Positions 7,991-17,238 of a stretch of DNA of 64,000 nucleotides are shown here, piece after piece. The notes below the pieces were generated by a model, which worked only from the letters and a program-made list of their open reading frames with translations, made no database searches and was not told the DNA's origin. Made by a program: the position numbers and the translations under genes. Origin of the DNA: JAHQVI01 sp963749875 (GTDB lineage Bacteria > Pseudomonadota > Alphaproteobacteria > Rhizobiales > Rhodomicrobiaceae); the NCBI GenBank assembly GCA_963749875.1, contig CAVVOX010000002.1, positions 620,001 through 684,000 on the forward strand. The letters run 5' to 3'. Position 1 is the first letter of the stretch; each line of letters starts with the position of its first letter.

Positions 7991-8007
7991 TTTAGAATAA
8001 TTCTACA
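7991..8007. promoter_or_regulatory. ICE-like (Irr) operator upstream of nfuA
   Basis: TTTAGAATAATTCTACA differs by one base from the iron control element consensus TTTAGAA-N3-TTCTAAA bound by Irr in rhizobia. It sits 52-68 bases before the nfuA ATG on the minus strand. Irr control of an iron-sulfur assembly gene is plausible, but no irr gene is in the window. Confidence 0.55.
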
Positions 8008-8069
8008 ATCATAGTAAGGGGGTCGCCCGCACAAATTCAAGCCCATCCGTCAAAGGGGCGTTGCCGGGG

Positions 8070-8579
8070 TTAAGAGAGGGCTTCGACCTCTTCGATTGTG
8101 AGGCAGCCGGGCACCACCGTGATCGGGACGGGGAAACTCCCGGCGCTCTTTCCGCTGGCGAGCTCAGACACCAGCGGACCCGGGCCGGACGCTTCAACCG
8201 AGGCGCCGAGAACGAGAATGCCGATGTCCGGGTCTTCGTCAATGAGGGCCGTGATTTGCTCGGCTTTTGTGCCTTCCCGCACAATTTCCTCCGGCTCGAT
8301 GTCCTCATAGCCCCAATTCTTCAGCTTCCGTCCGTAAAGACGGAAGACAGCCTTGGCCTTAGCCTGCGCCTCTTCGCGATAGGCCTCTTCGACCCCGAGC
8401 CAGTGCTGAAAATCGGCGGGTTCGATGACATAGAGCAAGGCCAGCCCGCCCTTTGTGCGCCTCGCACGGCGGGCGGCATAGGCCAGCGCCAATTCCGCCT
8501 CCGGCGATTCATCCACGACGACCAGGAACTTTCGCGAGTGCCCCTCTTCAAAGACCGTACGAATCCTGCGCTCAGGCAT
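8070..8579 (-). CDS. Universal stress protein (UspA family)
   Basis: Small cytosolic stress protein with the Usp fold. The 169 residues from the ATG at 8579 show KFLVVVDESPEAELALAYAARRA at the front and DIGILVLGASVEASGPGPLVSELASG at the back, where ATP-binding Usp proteins carry a G-2x-G-9x-G(S/T) motif. A TTG at 8600 would add seven residues. It follows trpS by about 30 bases on the same strand, the gene order seen in other rhizobia. Confidence 0.9.
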   Translation of the reverse strand: MPERRIRTVFEEGHSRKFLVVVDESPEAELALAYAARRARRTKGGLALLYVIEPADFQHWLGVEEAYREEAQAKAKAVFRLYGRKLKNWGYEDIEPEEIVREGTKAEQITALIDEDPDIGILVLGASVEASGPGPLVSELASGKSAGSFPVPITVVPGCLTIEEVEALS

Positions 8580-8608
8580 GGCTCGGTTCTCGCTTGTCAA
8601 AGAATTGT

Positions 8609-9643
8609 TCAGCTATGAAGGAACCCTACTATGTCTTTGATAATGCGCAAATGCTCCTCGGCAATTTTGCGGGCCCGCCGGGCGCCGTCATCCAGAACCT
8701 TGTCGATATGGGCGCGGTCTTCCGAGAGCCGCTTCATGTTGGCTGCAACGGGCGCAAGCTTTTCCACGGCCAGTTCGGCCAGCGCCGGCTTGAATTTGGA
8801 GAAGGGCGCACCGCCGAATTCCTTGAGCACCGTTTCCTTGTCCGACTTCATCAGCGCGGCGTAGATGCCCACGAGATTGTCGGCTTCGGGCCGGCTCTCG
8901 AGCCCTTTCGTCTCGGACGGCAGAGGCTCAGGGTCGGTCTTGGCTTTCTTGACCTTCTTCGCAATCTCGTCGGCGCTGTCGGTGAGATTGATGCGGCTCA
9001 TATCCGAAGGGTCGGATTTGCTCATCTTCTTCGTGCCGTCGCGCAGCGACATGATGCGCATCGCCGGACCGGAGATCAGCGGTTCCGGCAGCGGGAAGAA
9101 GCCGTCCGGATATCCGGCGCGCGCGCAATATTCGGCAAAGTCGTTGTTGAACTTCTGAGCAATGTCTCGCGCCAGCTCAAGATGCTGCTTCTGGTCTTCC
9201 CCGACGGGGACATGCGTTCCGCGATACAGAAGAATGTCTGCGGCCATCAGGGCGGGATAGGCGTAAAGGCCGAGCGAAGCGTTCTCCCGGTCCTTGCCGG
9301 CCTTGTCCTTGAACTGGGTCATCCGGTTCATCCAGCCGATCCGGGCGACGCAACCGCATATCCAGGCCAGTTCGGCATGTTCATGCACCCGGCTCTGGTT
9401 GAAAATGATGTGCTCTTTGGCATCGATCCCGGCGGCGAGAAAGGCCGCGGTCACCTCGCGCGTGCTGCTGCGGAGCTCGTCCGGGTCCTGCCACTGCGTG
9501 ATGGCATGCATATCGACGACGCAGAACAGGCACGGGGCCTCTTTCTGCAATTCGACGAATTTGACGATCGCGCCGAGATAATTGCCAAGATGCAGATTGC
9601 CGGTCGGTTGAACGCCGGAGAAAACACGCTTTTCCAGTTTCAT
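8609..9643 (-). CDS. trpS: Tryptophanyl-tRNA synthetase
   Basis: Class I aminoacyl-tRNA synthetase that charges tRNA-Trp. The 344 residues carry the HIGH-type motif as HLGN (18-21) within QPTGNLHLGNYLGA, and KMSKS near residues 206-210. The length is normal for bacterial TrpS. It is followed by uspA on the same strand and preceded by the VOC gene and murJ. Confidence 0.97.
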   Translation of the reverse strand: MKLEKRVFSGVQPTGNLHLGNYLGAIVKFVELQKEAPCLFCVVDMHAITQWQDPDELRSSTREVTAAFLAAGIDAKEHIIFNQSRVHEHAELAWICGCVARIGWMNRMTQFKDKAGKDRENASLGLYAYPALMAADILLYRGTHVPVGEDQKQHLELARDIAQKFNNDFAEYCARAGYPDGFFPLPEPLISGPAMRIMSLRDGTKKMSKSDPSDMSRINLTDSADEIAKKVKKAKTDPEPLPSETKGLESRPEADNLVGIYAALMKSDKETVLKEFGGAPFSKFKPALAELAVEKLAPVAANMKRLSEDRAHIDKVLDDGARRARKIAEEHLRIIKDIVGFLHS

Positions 9644-9743
9644 GAATAGAGCCTCCGGATGCGGCTTATCGCGCGGCTTCGGCCGGGGCGCAAGCCCTTC
9701 GGAACCGTTTCGGGTGAATATCTGCTATCCCGATGGAATGCGC

Positions 9744-10142
9744 TCAGTCGGCGACAGGCTCGTGACAGGCGACAGCAAGCTTATTCCCCTCCGGGTCGCG
9801 GAAATAGGCGCCGTAATAATGCGCATGATATTCCGGCCGCAGGCCTGGTGTCCCTTCGCCGCGCCCGCCATTGGCAAGGGCTGTCTCATAGCAGCGGCGG
9901 ACCATGTCGCGGGACGACGCCAGAAGTGCGATCATCTGACCGTTTCCCGGCGCCGCGGGCCGGCCGTCAAACGGATGTCCGACGACGAAAAGCGGCCGCG
10001 GCTGTCCCGGTTTCATCCAGCCGGCCCATTGGCGATCGTCTTCCCGGAATTTCAGCTCCAGGCCCAAGACTTCGAAGAGGGCGGAGTAAAAGGCGAATGC
10101 CTGCTCGAAATCGTCTGCGCCGACATGCACATGGGACAACAT
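9744..10142 (-). CDS. VOC (glyoxalase/bleomycin resistance) family protein
   Basis: Small metalloenzyme-fold protein of the vicinal oxygen chelate family. The 132 residues start MLSHVHVGADDFEQAFAFYS and end AYFRDPEGNKLAVACHEP, the two halves of one VOC module with likely metal ligands His4 and the Glu of DPEGN. The substrate is unknown; sequence alone does not separate glyoxalase from antibiotic-binding members. It lies between murJ and trpS on the same strand. Confidence 0.82.
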   Translation of the reverse strand: MLSHVHVGADDFEQAFAFYSALFEVLGLELKFREDDRQWAGWMKPGQPRPLFVVGHPFDGRPAAPGNGQMIALLASSRDMVRRCYETALANGGRGEGTPGLRPEYHAHYYGAYFRDPEGNKLAVACHEPVAD

Positions 10143-10183
10143 GCCATTCTCCAGCCTAGGCTTCGTTCGGTGCGGTTTTGCGC

Positions 10184-11746
10184 TTAGCCGCGCTTGACGG
10201 CGGTCCATAGGGCCTTGGCGCTCAATGCACCGGTGAGCTGCGCCATGCCAAGATAGACCAGCGCGCCTCCTCCGACCAACGCGCCGAGCGCGACGATCTG
10301 GACCAGCACCCCATTCACCGGGGCAAAAAACCCTTCAAGCGGAACCGAGGCGATCCAGAGCGCAAAGGCCATGACCACGCTTGCCAGAGCCATCATCGCG
10401 CCGCGCCGCTTCAGCGTTGCGTCGGGCTCGAAATCGCCGCGGCGCATCAGCGTGAAGCCGAGCAGCAGCGCATTCGTCCAGGCGGCAAGGCTCGTGGCGA
10501 TGGCGATGCCCACATGGCCGATGAGGAAGAACAGGCTCAGCGACCCGGCAATGTTCACACTCACGCTCACTCCGGCATAGATCATCGGTGTGCGCGTGTC
10601 CTCACGAGCGAAAAAGCCCGGCTGAAAGACCTTGATCATGACGAAGGCGGGCAGGCCCAGAGCGAATGCCGTCAGCGCCGCCGAAACCGCCTCGGTATCA
10701 CCGGCGGTGAACGCGCCGCGCTCGAACAGCACTTCAATGATCGGCGTCGGCACGACACAAAGCGCCGCTGCTGCTGGCAGGGTCAGAAGCCAGGCGAACT
10801 CCAGCGCGCGATTGTGGCTGTACATCGCCGCCGTACGGTGGCCGGAGCTCAGCTTCTGCGGACAGCTCGGGCAGCAGCACGACGCCGATCGCGATGCCGA
10901 CGATGCCGAGCGGCAATTGATTGATCCGGTCCGCATAATAGATGTAGGAGACCGCACCGGCCTGAAGCGAGGCGATCATCGTGCCGATCAGCAGGTTGAC
11001 CTGTGTGATGCCCGCCGTGACGACGCCGGGTCCGGCGAGCCGGAACAGACGGCGCACGCCCGGCGTCAGACGCGGCCGGCGAAATCCCAGATGCATGCCA
11101 TAGCGCCGGGCCATGACCGTGAGCAGCGCGAGCTGGGCGAAACCGGACACAGCGACCGCCCAGGCGAGGAGTATGGCCGCTTCGGGCCGGTTATGCAGCC
11201 CGATCGAGGCGGCAATAATCATCGCGCTGATGGCGATGACATTCAGAATGATCGGCGCGGCGGCCGCGGCCGCGAAGCGTCCCATGGTGTTCAGCATGCC
11301 GGCCGACAGCGCGGTCAGCGACATGCAGAGGAGATAGGGGAAGGTGATCCGTGTCAGCAGGACGGCGAGATCGAATTTCTCCGGATTTTCGACGAAGCCC
11401 GGCGCGATCAGCGTGACCAGCCAGGGCATTGCGATTTCGGCCAGCACCGAAAGGAGGAGCAGTCGCGGTCAGCAGCACGGCGAGCGCTTCCTCGGCGAAG
11501 CGCCGCGCCGGATCCATGCCGCCTTCATTGAGCCGCTTCGTCAACAGCGGAACGAAGGCGGCGTTGAACGCGCCTTCGGCAAAGAGCGAGCGGAACAGGT
11601 TCGGCAGCCGGAACGCGACGAAGAAGGCATCGGACATCGGTTCCCGCCCCGAGGACGGCCGCGATGAGCATGTCCCGCGTGAAGCCCAGGACACGGCTCA
11701 TGGCGGTAAAGCCGCTGACAGTGACGATGGAGCGATAAAGTTTCAT
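10184..11746 (-). pseudogene. murJ: Lipid II flippase MurJ (MviN), three frameshifts as read
   Basis: Inner-membrane flippase that exports lipid II for peptidoglycan synthesis. Together the frames encode a full-length MurJ: MKLYRSIVTVSGFTAMSRVL from 11746, SDAFFVAFRLPNLFRSLFAE, GMLNTMGRFAAAAAAPIILN, YIYYADRINQLPLGIVGIAI, and a C-terminus ending at 10184. The reading frame jumps near 11640 (extra A in GGGAACCG), near 11455, and near 10860 (extra G in TCCGCAG). All residues on both sides fit the family, and murJ is normally essential, so these are more likely sequence errors than decay. It lies after glnD, as in other Hyphomicrobiales. Confidence 0.9.
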
Positions 11747-11788
11747 GCGCTCGCCAATAGCTGGCCTTTCGCGCCAGAGCAAGGCGCC

Positions 11789-11862
11789 AGTGTCCCGATT
11801 CCGACGTTCGCTCTGTCGTCTCGGCACGCTCCGTAGCGAACTTCGGAATCTTAAGGGACACT
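11789..11862. repeat. Family A hairpin repeat, copy 2a
   Basis: Inverted repeat between glnD and murJ. The left arm is AGTGTCCCGATTCCGACGTT and the right arm is AACTTCGGAATC-TTAA-GGGACACT, with a 4-nt TTAA bulge eight bases from the outer end. The loop carries TCTCGGCACGCTCCGT, which matches in inverted orientation the loop of the hairpin at 52560-52631. Confidence 0.75.
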
Positions 11863-11877
11863 GCGCAAGCGATATTG

Positions 11878-11952
11878 CTCGTGTGATTTATATCCGGAAG
11901 TTCGTTCGGCACCTGCTGCGAGGGATGACGAACTTCTGGATCATCACACGAG
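11878..11952. repeat. Family A hairpin repeat, copy 2b
   Basis: Second hairpin of the pair, 15 bases on: CTCGTGTGAT, an extra TTAT, then ATCCGGAAGTTCGT, facing ACGAACTTCTGGATC and ATCACACGAG. Its loop (CGGCACCTGCTGCGAGG) recurs inverted at 52471-52540. The pair therefore exists twice in the window in opposite orientations. It ends five bases before the glnD stop codon. Confidence 0.75.
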
Positions 11953-11956
11953 CGCC

Positions 11957-14739
11957 TTATGCCTCGAAATCCTCAGGGATCAGCTCGCCGTCGGTTTCGA
12001 ACGCTTCCAGAAGACTTTCGCGCAGCTTTCTTTGCGTGGATTCGCGCGAAACCTTCTTGCGCGAATGATCGGTCACATAAAATACGTCCACCGCTTTTTC
12101 GCCGAAGGTCGCGATCTGGGCGGAATGGACGTCGATGTTCAGGCTTGCCAGAATACGCGCCAGGTCGAAAAGCAGGCCCGTCCGGTCGCGGCCGTTCACC
12201 TCGATGACAGTCAGCTCATCGGACAGGGTGTTGTCGATGGTGACGCGCGGCTCGACGCTGAACGCCTCCAGCCGCGGGCGCGGACGCATCTTCTCCGAGA
12301 TGATCTGGTGAAGGTCGCGCTTGCCGCTGAGCGCCAGCTCGATATTCCCGGCGATCCGGGCCGTAAACGCGATCTCCTCCTTATCTTCGGGAAACCGGCG
12401 CTGCAGCATCAGCGTGTTGAGCGCCATGCCGTCGCGCGTCGTGCTGAGGCTGGCGCCGACGATGTTGGTCCGGGCGGCCGAGCAGGCGCCGGCGATGGCC
12501 GCGACGAGACCGGGCCGGTCCGCGGTCCAAAGGGTGAGTTCGGTCAGCGCAGTGAAGCTGTCCGTCGTGACCTCATAGGCAAAGCTCAGCTTTTGCCTTT
12601 CCGCCCGCCCGATCAGCTTGGCATGCAGCATCTGATGTTCGAGATCGGTTCGCACCCAGTAGGCGGGCGCCTGGCGCGCGACGAACGGCTCGACCTCGGA
12701 TGCCGGAGTGCCGGTCATGGCTTCGCGAAATTCGGCGATGGCGGTCCGGATCCGCGTCTCGCGCGGCGTGCTGGTATGTCCGCCGGTCAGGAGCGGCTCG
12801 GTTTCGTAATAGAGCTGGCGGAGCAACTGGCCCTTCCATCCGGTCCACACGCCGGGGCCGACCGCGCGAATATCGGCGGCCGTAAGAATGACCAGCAGGT
12901 TCAGATATTCGCGGCTCTGGACGATGTCGGCGAAGTCGCGGATGGTCTTGGGGTCGTGCAGATCGCGGCTTTGCGCGAACTGACTCATGACGAGATGGTT
13001 CTCGACCAGCCAGGCGGCGGTCGCCGTCTCATCCGGGCGCAGGCCGAGGCGCGGCCCCAATGCGCGCGCGATGCGCTTGCCGACGATCGAGTGATCCTCG
13101 TCGCGCCCCTTTGCGATGTCGTGCAGGAACATGGCGACATAGAGCGCGCGGCGATTGGCGATGTTCTGGATGATCTTGGTCGAAAGCGGCAGTTCATGTT
13201 CCAGCTTGCCGTTCTCGATCGCCGAAAGGATGCCGATCGAACGCAGCAAATGCTCATCGACCGTATAGTGATGATACATGTTGAACTGCATCATCGAGAC
13301 GACGCGGCCGAAATCGGGGATGAAGCGCCCGAGCACGCCGGCTTCGTTCATGCGGCGCAAGGTGAGTTCCGGACGGTGACGCGAGGTCAGGATTTCCATG
13401 AAACAGCCGGTTGGCTTCGGGGTCATTCCGAAGCTTGTCGTCAATGAGACGCAGCGACTGCCGTACGAGCCGCAAGGCGTCGGGATGAAACTGCACGTCG
13501 TGCTGGTCCGCGTAGACGAACATGCGGATGAGATTGACCGGGTCGAGCTTGAACACGTCCCGGCTCTTCATCACGATACGGCCGTTCTCGATACGGAAAT
13601 CGCTGGTGGCGCTGAGCCGCGCGCGCGTTCTCCAGCTTAAGGGGCGCAGAATGCCGTTGAGCTGGCTGATGCCCTTGAGCTGCTGCACTTCCAGGGAGGC
13701 GCACAGAATGCGCGTCAGATCGCCCACATCCTTGGCGACGAGGAAATAGTGCTTCATGAAGCGCTCGACCGCCATCATACCGCCGCGCTCGTGATAATGG
13801 AGCCGCGCCGCCATCTGCTCCTGGAGGTCGAAGCTCAGCGTTTCCTCCGCTTTGCCGACCATGAAATGCAGATGGCAGCGGACGGTCCAAAGGAAATTGC
13901 CGCAGCGCCGGTACAGCCGGTATTCCGAGGGCGAATAGACGCCTTCCTCGACGAAATTCTCGCCGGTCAGATCGGGATGGAGATATTTGGAAATCCAGTA
14001 GAGCGTGTGCAGATCGCGCAAGCCGCCTTTGCCATCCTTGATGTTCGGCTCAACGCGATAGCGCGAGGCGCCGGTTCGATTATGCCGCTGATCGCGTTCG
14101 GCAAGCTTTGCCGCGATGAACTCCCGGCGACCGCCGGAGAGCACCTGGTCGCGGAACAGCCGGCGAGAATTTCCGCCATAGCGGTTCATCGCCGAGAATC
14201 ATCCGCGCATCGAGCAGGGTGGTGAGCGTGAGCACGTCCTGCTTGGCGAAGCGGATGGTCTGCTCGGGCGTGCGCGTCGCGTGGCCGACCTTGAAGCCGA
14301 GATCCCAGAGGACATAGAGAATATATTCGGCAACGCTCTCGCCCCAGGGCGTCTGCTTATAAGGCAGGAGAAAGAGCAGATCGACGTCGGAATAGGGGGC
14401 CATAAGCTGGCGCCCATAGCCGCCGGTCGCCAGAATCGCCATTCGCTCGGCCGAGGAGGGGTTCTCCACCCGGTGGATATGGGCGGTGGTGAAATCGTAG
14501 ATCAGGCGGATCAGCTCGTCCTGAAACACCGACAGGGAACGCGCGCAGCGCCGGCCATTGCCATCGGCCTCCAGTCCCGAACGCGCCGTGTCGCGCGCAT
14601 GTTTGACGATTTGCTTCAGATAATCGAGCAGCTCCTGCCGCATGGCGCTGTTGCTCTCGCCATGACGGCGCCAGATGGCGGTCAGCGCGGCGCGCGTGGC
14701 GGCGGGATCGAAGAATGGCGGGGAGAGGCGCTGATCCAT
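11957..14739 (-). pseudogene. glnD: Bifunctional uridylyltransferase/uridylyl-removing enzyme GlnD, two frameshifts as read
   Basis: Nitrogen sensor that uridylylates PII proteins when glutamine is low and removes UMP when it is high. All domains are present: nucleotidyltransferase (GGYGRQLMAPYSDVDLLFL), the long linker (EPNIKDGKGGLRDLHTLYW), the HD domain (HDIAKGRDEDHSIVG) and two ACT domains (TADRPGLVAAIAG; VNGRDRTGLLFDLARIL). The frame shifts near 14160 and near 13400 (extra C in TTTCATGG); removing one base at each restores a full-length protein. The start is the ATG at 14739. It probably works in the cell and is misread here. Confidence 0.92.
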
Positions 14740-14822
14740 GCGAGCGGGACAGACTTCGATTACAGGTCCCGCCACTCTACATCAAAAGCCCTTAATGGGC
14801 CTAATCAACCTCGCAAGGCCGA

Positions 14823-14851
14823 TTGACAACGGCGCCGCGGCGTCTTAGTTC
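14823..14851 (+). promoter_or_regulatory. Sigma-70 promoter of tRNA-Leu
   Basis: A perfect -35 TTGACA (14823-14828), a 17-bp spacer and a -10 of TAGTTC (14846-14851) place the start of transcription a few bases before the tRNA at 14863. No other gene would use it. Confidence 0.6.
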
Positions 14852-14862
14852 AACAGCCTATT

Positions 14863-14947
14863 GCCCAGGTGGCGGAACTGGTAGACGCGCACGGTTCAGG
14901 TCCGTGTGGTGCAAGCCGTGGAGGTTCGAGTCCTCTCCTGGGCACCA
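14863..14947 (+). tRNA. tRNA-Leu(CAG)
   Basis: Full cloverleaf with a long variable arm, as in class II tRNAs. The acceptor stem GCCCAGG (14863-14869) pairs with CCTGGGC (14937-14943), followed by A and an encoded CCA. The anticodon loop TTCAGGT carries CAG (14897-14899), and the T arm is GGAGGTTCGAGTCCTC. The 3' end is a common target for integrating elements; AT-rich accessory genes follow it. Confidence 0.97.
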
Positions 14948-15026
14948 TTTCCCGAAACAAGTTATTGATTTATAAGGGTTTTTAGGGGAAACAGCAAATC
15001 AGCCCCCAACTCAGCCCCCAATCCTC

Positions 15027-15554
15027 TCACTTATCGATTTTCTCTGTCATTGTGAAACCCGACATAAATTCCCATTCAGGCCGTTGCTCCAAGATTACAT
15101 TATATAGTATATTTGGAAGCTCCTGAATGTAAAACGTACCTTTATCCGGTTTTTCGTATTTATATCTCATTACCGTGAAAGCATCTTTGCATTTATTAAG
15201 CGCAGGTACGAAGTCGCGCGGAATTTTATCGCCGCTATGGTTCTCAACTATATCTAGCTTATCTGATATTGTTGCCATGTACTCATCCCAACGCTTGATA
15301 ACATTGTTTTGTATATTCGGCCGCAAGCCTTTAAAAAGCTTTGAAAGATCGTGACCAGTTGGGACTGTGGGTGCTTCTAGGGCGCGAAGGCATTTCAAAA
15401 ACAGCTCCGAAGCAAAAGCGGACATCACTATGGATGGCGTCATGTACCTTATGGCAAAATCCGGCCTGCCTTCCAGTCGAAGACATTCATCCGCAAACAT
15501 GAATTGACGTGCGTATTTGAAAATTGCAAAGGCATCCGGTTTAACGTTTGCCAT
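15027..15554 (-). CDS. HEPN-like hypothetical protein in AT-rich island
   Basis: Not recognised with certainty. The 175 residues start at the ATG at 15554 (GAGAGG upstream; an ATG at 15584 would add ten residues). They contain all-alpha stretches such as PSIVMSAFASELFLKCLRAL and TGHDLSKLFKGL, the look of HEPN-type proteins (helical, often RNA-binding or linked to defence). Codon use is clearly more AT-rich than the neighbours, and the gene lies just past tRNA-Leu, facing it. It may be a leftover of an integrated element. No partner nucleotidyltransferase is seen. Confidence 0.6.
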   Translation of the reverse strand: MANVKPDAFAIFKYARQFMFADECLRLEGRPDFAIRYMTPSIVMSAFASELFLKCLRALEAPTVPTGHDLSKLFKGLRPNIQNNVIKRWDEYMATISDKLDIVENHSGDKIPRDFVPALNKCKDAFTVMRYKYEKPDKGTFYIQELPNILYNVILEQRPEWEFMSGFTMTEKIDK

Positions 15555-15617
15555 CGTCTCAGCCTCTCTACTGCGCAGCCCCATGCTGCCGTTGTATATT
15601 GGGCTGATTTGCTTGGC

Positions 15618-15824
15618 TTAACGCTCCCCGCGTCCGGCCTTATGCGCCTCGTCCACCTTTTCCACATGCTCACGCAGCACCAGCATGGCGTATTGGCTCA
15701 GCGGGCGATTGTCCGCTCTAGCTAGCGCCATTAGGCGGGCGCGCCGCAGGTCACGCCGGGCGCGAAGGCGATCCTGTTTGCAACCAGAGGCACAATCCGG
15801 AATAATGAAAGTGCGTGTGCGCAT
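15618..15824 (-). CDS. Small hypothetical protein, possible ribbon-helix-helix C-terminus
   Basis: 68 residues from the ATG at 15824 (a TTG at 15863 is possible but would overlap the next gene). The N-terminal third is basic (CKQDRLRARRDLRRARLMAL). The last part, NRPLSQYAMLVLREHVEKVD, resembles the helix pair of ribbon-helix-helix proteins. It sits 60 bases upstream of the HEPN-like gene on the same strand. The pairing recalls toxin-antitoxin layouts, but nothing proves it. Confidence 0.45.
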   Translation of the reverse strand: MRTRTFIIPDCASGCKQDRLRARRDLRRARLMALARADNRPLSQYAMLVLREHVEKVDEAHKAGRGER

Positions 15825-15862
15825 AAGCACATAGGAAACGCCTGAGGGAGCGCGCAGCGCCA

Positions 15863-16759
15863 ATGTCGTTTGCGGCCGATCGTTATTTTGGGTCTTTGCC
15901 GCGCCGGGCGGTCCTCAAAATCGCCGGAGGCGGACTGGCAGGGCTGTGTCTGCCGCGCGCCTCACGGGCACAAGGATCGTCCAATCAGCTGACGATCGGC
16001 TTGACGCCTGTCTTTCTGACGAACGATCTAGAGCTCTTATCCGCTCTAAAGTCCTATTTCGAAACGGCGCTGGGCCGATTCGTTAAGCTCGTTCTAAGGA
16101 GAACCTACGAGGAGATCACCACGCTTCTGGTCTCCGGTCAGCTCGACGCGGCCTGGATCTGCGGCTATCCTTACGTCGCTTTCCGCGATCGCCTGGATCT
16201 GCTTGCCGCTCCGGTCTGGCGCGCCCGCCCGCTTTATCAATCCTACATTATTGCCGGCAAAGATCTGCCCTATGTCTCGGTGGGCCAGCTGCGGGGAAGC
16301 GTCCACGCCTTCTCCGACCCGAACAGCAATTCCGGCTATCTCGTAACCGCGGCGCTGCTGGCGGAGCGGGGGCTGCGGCCCGACCATTTCTTCAGCCGCG
16401 TCTTCTTCACCTATGGCCACCGCAATGTGGTTCGCGCGGTCGCGGCCGGCCTGGCCGAAAGCGGCAGCGTTGGCGGCTACGTCTGGGAGGTCATGAAGGA
16501 GACCGAGCCGGAGCTGACCGGCGCGACCCGGATCATCCGCAAGTCGGAATGGCTTGGGTTTCCCCCGATCGCCATGCCGCGCGGCGCGCTGGCCCGGCCG
16601 GAGATTCAGGCGCTGCAACAGGCCTTCGTGAACATGGGAGACTCCCGCCAGGGCCAGGTGGTGCTCAGGCTCCTTCGGCTCGACGGCTTCGCCCGCGTCA
16701 AACCCGATCTTTTCGATGCCATCGCGGCAAAATCCGATCTCTTGAAGCGCTTTGGCTGA
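15863..16759 (+). CDS. aioX: PhnD-like periplasmic binding protein, probable arsenite sensor AioX
   Basis: Periplasmic binding protein of the phosphonate-binding (PhnD-like) superfamily. The 298 residues begin with a Tat/Sec-like leader (RRAVLKIAGGGLAGLCLPRA, residues 14-33). The mature part holds a single Cys at position 100 (WICGYPYVAF). In AioX one conserved Cys at about this place is reported to bind arsenite and signal to the AioS kinase. The assignment rests mainly on context: directly downstream are an aioS-like N-terminus, an NtrC-type C-terminus and an aioA fragment on the same strand. It appears intact, although its partners are broken. A generic phosphonate-type binding protein is the alternative. 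Confidence 0.75.
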   Translation: MSFAADRYFGSLPRRAVLKIAGGGLAGLCLPRASRAQGSSNQLTIGLTPVFLTNDLELLSALKSYFETALGRFVKLVLRRTYEEITTLLVSGQLDAAWICGYPYVAFRDRLDLLAAPVWRARPLYQSYIIAGKDLPYVSVGQLRGSVHAFSDPNSNSGYLVTAALLAERGLRPDHFFSRVFFTYGHRNVVRAVAAGLAESGSVGGYVWEVMKETEPELTGATRIIRKSEWLGFPPIAMPRGALARPEIQALQQAFVNMGDSRQGQVVLRLLRLDGFARVKPDLFDAIAAKSDLLKRFG

Positions 16760-16767
16760 ATGATGTG

Positions 16768-17208
16768 ATGCGCACGCTTTCCAAGCGCCGGGAATGGCCG
16801 ATTACGATCAAAGTGCCCTTGCTGGTGGCGGCGCTCATGCTTGCAATCAGCTTTGTCATATCCAACACGGTCCGGTCCCGCCTGGCTCAGACCCAGGAGC
16901 GCAATTTGCAGGCGCTGAGCCGCACCTATGTCGAGGGCCTGAGCACAAATCTCCTGCCGCATATGCTCCGCGAGGATGTCTGGGAGGTTTTCGACGCGCT
17001 CGACCGTGCGTCGAAGTCCGGGTCCCGCCGCTTCGCCAGCGCCGCGCCGCGCTCGCTGGCGAATGCGCGCGAAGCGGCTGAAAGACAGCAGATCACGCTC
17101 GCCTTGTCCGAAAATGACGGGCAGATCGGCAAGACCGCCGAGGCGCTTGGCGTATCCCGCACGACGCTTTGGGAAAAAATGAAACGCTACGGGCTTGCGG
17201 ATAGCTGA
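16768..17208 (+). pseudogene. Deletion fusion of sensor kinase AioS N-terminus to response regulator AioR C-terminus
   Basis: The 146-residue frame is a chimera. Residues 1-80 look like the start of a histidine kinase: a basic leader, one membrane helix (VPLLVAALMLAISFVIS) and the start of a periplasmic part (LREDVWEVFDALDRA). From about residue 100 it is the Fis-type helix-turn-helix end of an NtrC-family regulator (IGKTAEALGVSRTTLWEKM). The kinase core, receiver and AAA+ domains are missing, so one deletion of about 3 kb probably joined two adjacent genes near 17010-17060. It starts nine bases after aioX. It cannot signal as a two-component system. Confidence 0.75.
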
Positions 17209-17238
17209 TCCGCAGGGGCCAGGACAATCAGGCGGAAA

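Noticed and set aside
14948..15026. Attachment site and integrase after tRNA-Leu
   Set aside because: Composition suggests an island, but no integrase and no duplicate of the tRNA 3' end were found, so no att site is called.
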